DNA of 64,000 bases from Psychrobacter sp. TAE2020 (GTDB lineage: Bacteria > Pseudomonadota > Gammaproteobacteria > Pseudomonadales > Moraxellaceae): positions 1,496,893-1,560,892 of the forward strand of contig NZ_JAHLMU010000001.1 of NCBI RefSeq assembly GCF_018919485.1, in the 5' to 3' direction. Position 1 is the stretch's first letter; each line of letters opens with the position of its first letter. The notes under the pieces were generated by a model. It was not told the origin of the DNA, did no database searches, and worked only from the letters and a program-made list of their open reading frames with translations. The translations under genes and the position numbers were made by a program. Shown here in pieces: positions 58,140 through 64,000 of the stretch.

Positions 58140-59411
58140 TTACTCAGCATCATCAAGATTGAGATTGCGATCTATTTGCCAAATCAAATAGCAGCCTAAG
58201 CTCATGAGTACGAACATGGCAGTACCAATCTTTAGTACCGGATTAACGGGGAATAAATTCAGTAATAACCCCCCAAAAATACCTACTGAAAACATCAATG
58301 AACCTTGTAAAGCGCTGGCCATACCGGCGCGACGTTTCTGAAAGGCCAAGGCTATAGCAGAGGCATTCGGTTGGGTAAGACCTAAACCGGCAATACAGAA
58401 AAAGATACACGCCAACACTAAGGGTAACCAAGCATCGGTCCCAAGGACTAAACCAATGACGAACAGGGCTGCAGCAGAAATAACCTGCATCATAGCCCCA
58501 AAACGCAAAATACTCAGAATGCGGAAGCGATTAGTCAGCCACTGATTCAACTGGGTTAGAGCTACAAATCCAGCAGCATTGAGACCAAATATCCAACCAA
58601 AATGAGTAGCTGAAATACCATAAGTATCCATGATTAACTCAGAAGCGGCACTAATGTATACGAACATTGCGCCCATTAGCAAGCCACCGCCAATCGCCGG
58701 ATAACTAAAGGTAGGATCCTTTAACAAGTCCCAGTACTGACTCAATACTTCTTTAGCAGGTTGCACATTACGATTCTCTTCAGTCAAGGTTTCAAAGAAG
58801 AAAAACTTAGTCAATAATAAATTCAGAGCACCAAAAGCCGCTAAAAACCAAAAGATAGAGTGCCAGTTAAAAAACCGTAAAAATAAGGCCCCAAGGGAGG
58901 GTGCTAATATCGGTGCCAAACCCATTACCAATATCATGATAGAAAAGGCTTTCGCCGTTTGCCTAGCAGTGAGACGATCACGAATAGCTGCACGAGTCAC
59001 TACTGCTCCTACGCAAGCTCCCAGTGCTTGTACCGTACGACCAGCGAACAAAACGTATTCATTATTAGTAGTAGCACAGATTATAGAGGCAATTATATAT
59101 AGCGTCATACCGAAGTATAAGGGTTTGACGCGGCCGACTCGATCACTAAAGGGGCCATAAAACAGCTGACCAAATACCAAACCTATAAAGTAGGCTGGTA
59201 CTGAGTTGGCCATAAATGCGGTTGATACCCCAAAGCTATCAGCCATAGCCGGTAGCGCTGGTAAGTACATATCGATAGATAACGGCCCGACTGACACAAT
59301 AAGTCCTAACATCATAATCCAGGCGACAGGCAGCTCCGCCGAGCGCACTCTAGTAGGAGTAGCAGTGTTAGAGGATAGAGTAGGTTTTGGAGCGGACATA
59401 GCGGAGACCAT
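58140..59411 (-). CDS. Bcr/CflA family multidrug efflux transporter
   Basis: The 423-aa major facilitator has 12 predicted membrane helices, and the motif LSIDMYLPALPAMADSFG in the first helix is characteristic of Bcr/CflA drug:proton antiporters. The loop 2-3 motif GPFSDRVGRVKPL is present. Known members export bicyclomycin, chloramphenicol or sulfonamides; specificity here is unknown. Two ATGs (first and fifth codon) compete as start, and neither has a clear Shine-Dalgarno. Confidence 0.9.
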   Translation of the reverse strand: MVSAMSAPKPTLSSNTATPTRVRSAELPVAWIMMLGLIVSVGPLSIDMYLPALPAMADSFGVSTAFMANSVPAYFIGLVFGQLFYGPFSDRVGRVKPLYFGMTLYIIASIICATTNNEYVLFAGRTVQALGACVGAVVTRAAIRDRLTARQTAKAFSIMILVMGLAPILAPSLGALFLRFFNWHSIFWFLAAFGALNLLLTKFFFFETLTEENRNVQPAKEVLSQYWDLLKDPTFSYPAIGGGLLMGAMFVYISAASELIMDTYGISATHFGWIFGLNAAGFVALTQLNQWLTNRFRILSILRFGAMMQVISAAALFVIGLVLGTDAWLPLVLACIFFCIAGLGLTQPNASAIALAFQKRRAGMASALQGSLMFSVGIFGGLLLNLFPVNPVLKIGTAMFVLMSLGCYLIWQIDRNLNLDDAE

Positions 59412-59575
59412 TTGACAGTAAAGGAGTTATCAGGGCGCACAAAAATGCAGCCGGACAGTGTTATATCGTACTGTCTGGTTTTATTTCAATAGGTGGCAAG
59501 CGCTTATCAAGTATAGTCTGAGTAAATGGCTATACTTAATTAACGCTAATAATGAGCAAGATAAAAGCTCAGAGG

Positions 59576-60388
59576 CTAGCTAAATTGACGTTTGCTAAAT
59601 TCAGTAGCAGCTACCTTAGCTTTTTTGAGAGCCAATTTGCGATTTCTTCCCAGCATTAATTTGACTTGCCAAGCTTTTTCTTTATACAGCGTTAGGGCTG
59701 ACTGTTGATACATCGCATTGACAATACGTTTGCTGGCTAATACAGCGTCAGGTGAGCGCAGTGCTAACTCGGCAGCTAAAGTATGTGCTTGCTTTAACGG
59801 CTCATCGCTACAATGGCTAACTAAACTTAATGCGTGCGCTTGCTCAGCACTGATAACACGAGCCGTCATTGCTAGCTCCTTTAATATATCAGCAGGGATG
59901 ATGCCTAATGCTGATTGAGTAAGTCCCATATCTGGCACTAGTCCCCATTTTGCTTCCATGATTGACAGTTGACACTCAGGATGACTGATACGAATGTCAC
60001 AAGCCAGCGCTAGTTGTAGCCCGGCGCCAATACAGTGACCTTCTAGTACTGCAATGACTGGAATAGGCAGCTCACGCCAGACCAAACAAACTCGTTGGAA
60101 TAAGCTTTGTCGCGGTTTAATAAGTTGCCACAACGCATAAGCTTGGTTTTTAGGCTGATTAAGATCACTCAAATCAATACCAGCACAAAAAGTGCCTTCA
60201 GCACCCTTAATGATGACCGCGCGCAGAGCCTTATCTTTACTAATCTTAGCAGCAACAGCGATTAACTCAGCCATCATCGCAAAGCTCATAGCGTTCTTTT
60301 TTTGGGGCCGATTCAAAGTCACCGTCAAGATAGCTTGATTGACCGTGACTTGTAGAGTTTGATACTGATAGGAGGCAACAGCGTGCAT
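59576..60388 (-). CDS. Enoyl-CoA hydratase/isomerase family protein
   Basis: The 270-aa crotonase-fold protein has the oxyanion-hole segments GTFCAGIDLSDL (about residue 66) and GHCIGAGLQLALACDIR (about residue 115), plus EAKWGLVPDMGL. The Glu of the second position pair appears to be replaced in part, so the reaction (hydration, isomerisation or other) cannot be fixed. Shine-Dalgarno AAAGGATTGCC before ATG is good. It is transcribed apart from the adjacent genes. Confidence 0.87.
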   Translation of the reverse strand: MHAVASYQYQTLQVTVNQAILTVTLNRPQKKNAMSFAMMAELIAVAAKISKDKALRAVIIKGAEGTFCAGIDLSDLNQPKNQAYALWQLIKPRQSLFQRVCLVWRELPIPVIAVLEGHCIGAGLQLALACDIRISHPECQLSIMEAKWGLVPDMGLTQSALGIIPADILKELAMTARVISAEQAHALSLVSHCSDEPLKQAHTLAAELALRSPDAVLASKRIVNAMYQQSALTLYKEKAWQVKLMLGRNRKLALKKAKVAATEFSKRQFS

Positions 60389-60510
60389 GGCAATCCTTTA
60401 CGATGAATAAGTAACAATAAACGATAAATTGAGTTGATTAAGCTATAAATCATAGCAGGGTTGTCTCTAAACAGCCTTAGCAATAACTGACCCTACATTC
60501 AAGAAAAGCG

Positions 60511-63500
60511 TTAAATCATTTTCCAGTTCATATCATTTTCATTAAGGCGATGGTAGTTCAGCTGAGTATAGGAAGATAAATCAAGCGTTTGTAGCCGAGT
60601 CAATGCCAATAAAAGCGCTTCATAATAAGGTTTGAGCATCGCAAATTGTGCCGGTGTAGTATGTTGCAAGTTTAGTAGGCACTTGTCTTCTAGGTTTTGG
60701 CTAGTTTGGCGCAGTTGAGGTACGCCAGTATAGCGACTGCCACCTAAAATACGGTGGGCAATCTGTGATAGCTCATAGCGATCACGTGCCTGCCACGCTT
60801 GCGATAGTGCCTCTTTTTCATCGGCGATAGTTTCCAGCATCATAAGTATCAATTTGGCAGCTAGATCTGGCTTGTTTGCTGCACGAGTCAGAGCATCTTC
60901 CCAATCCAGAATACTTAAAGCATCTGAATTATCTTTCAATATAGTACTGTCATTAGTAACCATTAATGGTTGCTGCGAGGGATACTGATTGACTAGCATA
61001 GGACTGAGATGGCTATGCAACTGCGAACCTTGCTCTACATCAGTAGTTATTTCTAATAGCCACTGTTCATTAGACAGACTTTGATTACGTGGTTGTAGAG
61101 CTTGCGTAGTCTTATGCCAATACCCATCATTTGGCTGGCTATCACGTAAGTAGTCGTCTCTAATTTTTTTTAGGGCTAAGGGTCTAGCTATTCTTTTATC
61201 AGCTTGCAGTACTGTATCTTTGGCACTAGTGGCCATACTGACATCACTATTGATGCTGCTAGCCCCTATGCGACTCTCACTACCAATCATATTGGCTTCA
61301 GCGCTATAACCATCGCTTAGTTCTTCATCTATAGCTAAGCTATGCTTAAGCATATTGACACTAGTCACTGCCGTTTCATTATTAGGCGCTGCTAAACCAT
61401 CGGCTTTGGTATTAGTAGTACGTCCCAGCCATTTTTGCAGCATTTGTAGTAGCTGTGGTTGGCTAATAGGTTTGCCTACATAGTCGTCAATGCCACTGGC
61501 AATCAGCTTATCGCGCTCATCAGCCAGACCATGCGCAGTCAAGGCAATGATAGGAATATGACTATCAGGATGCTCTATTTTTCGTATTTGTGCTGCGGCT
61601 TCACGCCCTGACATACGTGGCATCTGGATATCCATAAAGATAAGCTTAATACGGTCTTTATCGTCAATACGTAGGTTGTCTTCACTAGTGCTTTGTGACA
61701 TGGGCATACTACTGACTTGCTCACGAGTTTCCGCTTTTGATATTTGAGTTTTTTTCGATAAGCTATCAGGTTTAGGCTTAAGTGTTTGGGTGCTTGTTGA
61801 CTGTTGCTTACTAATAATTTCAATAGCTTCAAAGCCGCTGCTAGCAGTCACTACCTTGATACCAAGCTCACTCAATAGTGCGTCCAATACTAGTAAGTTC
61901 GGTAAGTGATCGTCAACTGCCAGCACTGTAACCCCTTGCCAAGTTGGCAGCTGGGCTTTTATAGGGGTATTGCTCTTTTGAGTATCTAGCATAGCGTATA
62001 GCTGACGCTTGTCTAATGGCTCATATAATATATTGGCATGATAGCGATTCAATAACGCCTGATCAGCGGCAACTTGATAACCAAATACCGCCAGCTTACC
62101 TTGATAATGTAAGCGAATTTGTTTTAGCAATGCCATCATGTCATCTTGAGTATCATTATCGACGATAACCCAATCCCAATAATTTCCTTGCTCCTTTAGT
62201 GACTCGAGTACCCCTGGTAAAGAGTTGGCTTGGGTCAATTTAATCGGCAGGTTTTGCAAGCTAGCTTTTAGTACTTGTCTAGAGGCTGTATGATTGATCC
62301 AAACTAACACATGAAACTCATCGGCAGCGCTAGCCAAAGGTGCTAACACTGGTAAGGCAATAGTCTGACCAGTCGCCGCTTTTAATACGTCAACATGAGC
62401 AGGCATCCGAAACCAAAATGTCGCCCCTTGATTGTCAATATTCTCTCGCGCATTGTCATAAAAGCCTATATCACCACCCATCAATCGCGTTAATTGCTTG
62501 GAAATAACTAGGCCTAATCCTGTGCCACCATACTGACGAGTAATAGAAGGATCACCTTGACTAAAGCTCTGGAACAGCATTTTTTGATCCGATTCTGAGA
62601 TACCTTTGCCACTATCTTGCACGCTAATCATAAGGTAGTTTTCTTGATAGTCGTCCAAGCTCACTCGCACTACCACTCCTCCACTGTCTGTGAATTTAAT
62701 GGCATTACCAACGATATTAGTCAGTATTTGTTTGAGGCGCATGGCATCGCCATTGATACGCATTGGCACATCGTTATAAAACAATACGGCGGTACGTAGG
62801 CCCTTTTCTGCAGAGACTGGTGACAGCATATCTACGACATCATAGATAGTGTCATACAGATCAAACTCGTGGCTATCAAGGAGCAATTTACCCGCTTCAA
62901 TTTTAGAAAAATCCAACACATCATTGACTAAAGCTAGCAGATGCGCTGAGGATTTACGAATAGTTTGTACATATAAATCTTGCTCAGAATTTAGCTCACC
63001 GTGACGCGCCAGCAAGTTAATAAACCCATCAATGCTGTTGAGTGGCGTACGTAGCTCATGACTGATATTAGCCAAAAAAGCCGACTTTGACTCGCTAGCT
63101 GAAATAGCGACATCGCGTGCATTACGGATAGAGATGTTTTGCATCTCCATCTCATCAAAGGCCAAACGCAAGTCATCTTCGGTTTGTTCAGCATGATCTT
63201 TGAGCTCTTGAAAGCTACTATGCAGACGGCGTAAGGCTTTGACTAAATCTTGTTGTAATAAGTTCAATTCACCGTCAGATTCGACCAGAATAGGCTTATA
63301 TAGATTATCGACATGGGTACGTTGCAAGCGCAAGCGTAGCTCATAGATGGGAGCAATCCAACGCTTAGCATAGATATTAAGGCTGAGTAGTAATATCAAT
63401 ATGGTGAATAAACCGGTAATCACCAAGGCCATTGCAATACGGTAACGCGCAATATATAAAGGCTCGTTATCCATATCAATGAGCAGCCATAACTTTTGGC

Positions 63501-63990
63501 CTTTAAACTCGCCCAACATACTACCGTAAGCCGTTCCCACTGACGTCGCTTGTTTAGACAAAGCACGTTGATTACTGTCTACAGCTGGCCAAGTTTCGTT
63601 AACCCCATAGCCGACGCTAGCCAGTACTTTATTGTCCTCATCGATAATAGCAATACGCTGCACATGTTGCTCAGACTGCATACGACTAAGCTTATCGCGA
63701 ATGGCAGCTAGGGTCGCCATTGCTTCTTGCGACTTGATATCAGGGTTAGTCAGGTCAGTATCAGACGATGACACCCCAAACTGTAGATCGGGAATAAGCT
63801 CTGTCACCATAGGCTTATAACGGATCAATACCGCTTCGGCTAATGCTTCTTGTTCTGAGTTGCTGGCACGCATGGTTTCGTAAAACACCAAAATACCACC
63901 TACTGCTGCTAACAAGCATATCGGCAAAAAAACCAATATAATAAGTTGACCATAAGCACTACTAGTATTAAAGCGTTTTTTGTATGCCAT
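60511..63990 (-). CDS. BarA/GacS-type hybrid sensor histidine kinase
   Basis: The 1159-aa protein has two N-terminal membrane helices (about residues 13-33 and 185-207) flanking a periplasmic sensor, a HAMP region, a HisKA domain (SHELRTPLNS, His311), HATPase (NIVGNAIKFT, DSGKGI, GGTGLGLVISK), a degenerate receiver, a receiver domain (phosphoacceptor Asp787 in MDIQMPRMSG) and a C-terminal Hpt domain (His1079 in AHRILGG). This is the order of BarA and GacS, which phosphorylate UvrY/GacA and control the Csr small RNAs. The window ends 10 bases upstream of the ATG, so upstream context is not visible. No gacA or uvrY gene lies in the window. Confidence 0.94.
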   Translation of the reverse strand: MAYKKRFNTSSAYGQLIILVFLPICLLAAVGGILVFYETMRASNSEQEALAEAVLIRYKPMVTELIPDLQFGVSSSDTDLTNPDIKSQEAMATLAAIRDKLSRMQSEQHVQRIAIIDEDNKVLASVGYGVNETWPAVDSNQRALSKQATSVGTAYGSMLGEFKGQKLWLLIDMDNEPLYIARYRIAMALVITGLFTILILLLSLNIYAKRWIAPIYELRLRLQRTHVDNLYKPILVESDGELNLLQQDLVKALRRLHSSFQELKDHAEQTEDDLRLAFDEMEMQNISIRNARDVAISASESKSAFLANISHELRTPLNSIDGFINLLARHGELNSEQDLYVQTIRKSSAHLLALVNDVLDFSKIEAGKLLLDSHEFDLYDTIYDVVDMLSPVSAEKGLRTAVLFYNDVPMRINGDAMRLKQILTNIVGNAIKFTDSGGVVVRVSLDDYQENYLMISVQDSGKGISESDQKMLFQSFSQGDPSITRQYGGTGLGLVISKQLTRLMGGDIGFYDNARENIDNQGATFWFRMPAHVDVLKAATGQTIALPVLAPLASAADEFHVLVWINHTASRQVLKASLQNLPIKLTQANSLPGVLESLKEQGNYWDWVIVDNDTQDDMMALLKQIRLHYQGKLAVFGYQVAADQALLNRYHANILYEPLDKRQLYAMLDTQKSNTPIKAQLPTWQGVTVLAVDDHLPNLLVLDALLSELGIKVVTASSGFEAIEIISKQQSTSTQTLKPKPDSLSKKTQISKAETREQVSSMPMSQSTSEDNLRIDDKDRIKLIFMDIQMPRMSGREAAAQIRKIEHPDSHIPIIALTAHGLADERDKLIASGIDDYVGKPISQPQLLQMLQKWLGRTTNTKADGLAAPNNETAVTSVNMLKHSLAIDEELSDGYSAEANMIGSESRIGASSINSDVSMATSAKDTVLQADKRIARPLALKKIRDDYLRDSQPNDGYWHKTTQALQPRNQSLSNEQWLLEITTDVEQGSQLHSHLSPMLVNQYPSQQPLMVTNDSTILKDNSDALSILDWEDALTRAANKPDLAAKLILMMLETIADEKEALSQAWQARDRYELSQIAHRILGGSRYTGVPQLRQTSQNLEDKCLLNLQHTTPAQFAMLKPYYEALLLALTRLQTLDLSSYTQLNYHRLNENDMNWKMI

Positions 63991-64000
63991 GCTATGTTTA

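Overview
The window reads as a chromosomal segment of a Psychrobacter-like member of the Moraxellaceae (Gammaproteobacteria). The support is moderate to low GC with AT-rich spacers, gammaproteobacterial gene sets (thrU-tyrU-glyT-thrT-tufB, rpsB-tsf, ileS-lspA, metX-metW, a BarA/GacS-type hybrid kinase), and protein features typical of cold-adapted Moraxellaceae. This identification is inference; no 16S rRNA gene is present. I saw no CRISPR array, insertion sequence or intact prophage.

Layout. Positions 1-2500 (minus strand) hold tRNA-Thr, -Tyr, -Gly, -Thr and then tuf, whose 5' end carries an exact 127-bp tandem duplication. Positions 2665-8801 hold trpE, a tail-anchored FHA protein, a DUF3298-like secreted protein with a 15-bp minisatellite, and two AT-rich orphan genes. 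Positions 9047-16894 hold a GST, prfC, ohr, polA and an SDR. Positions 17134-28749 hold hemH, metX-metW, a Sel1 protein, trhO, a secreted hydroxyisourate hydrolase, and serA divergent from a D-2-hydroxyglutarate-dehydrogenase-like flavoprotein. Positions 28848-30644 hold two paralogous membrane-anchored BLUF photoreceptors. Positions 31081-34705 hold a GNAT-nitrilase fusion, a ScsD-like thioredoxin and alanine dehydrogenase.

Positions 35412-38369 are a small allantoin/hydantoin-type locus: a racemase and an NCS1 permease, divergent from a GntR/FCD regulator. The intergenic region has three phased palindromes that look like the operator. Positions 38583-49858 hold an ankyrin lipoprotein, ileS-lspA, an S24 repressor-like gene and a cold-shock/DUF1294 gene placed before an FKBP, an aldo/keto reductase, an acyltransferase and hflX. 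Positions 50123-54436 hold lrgA-lrgB, a lytic transglycosylase, and rpsB-tsf.

Positions 54761-57519 are a decaying signalling operon. A CheA-like kinase carries four in-frame stop codons and no visible frameshift, a response regulator carries one, and a CheX-like gene is intact. Positions 58140-63990 hold a Bcr/CflA exporter, a crotonase and a BarA-like hybrid kinase.

Most of the window is ordinary housekeeping sequence. The points most worth a second look are the tuf duplication, the multi-stop kinase operon, the phased operator and the BLUF pair. I did not find convincing evidence of a wholly new system.
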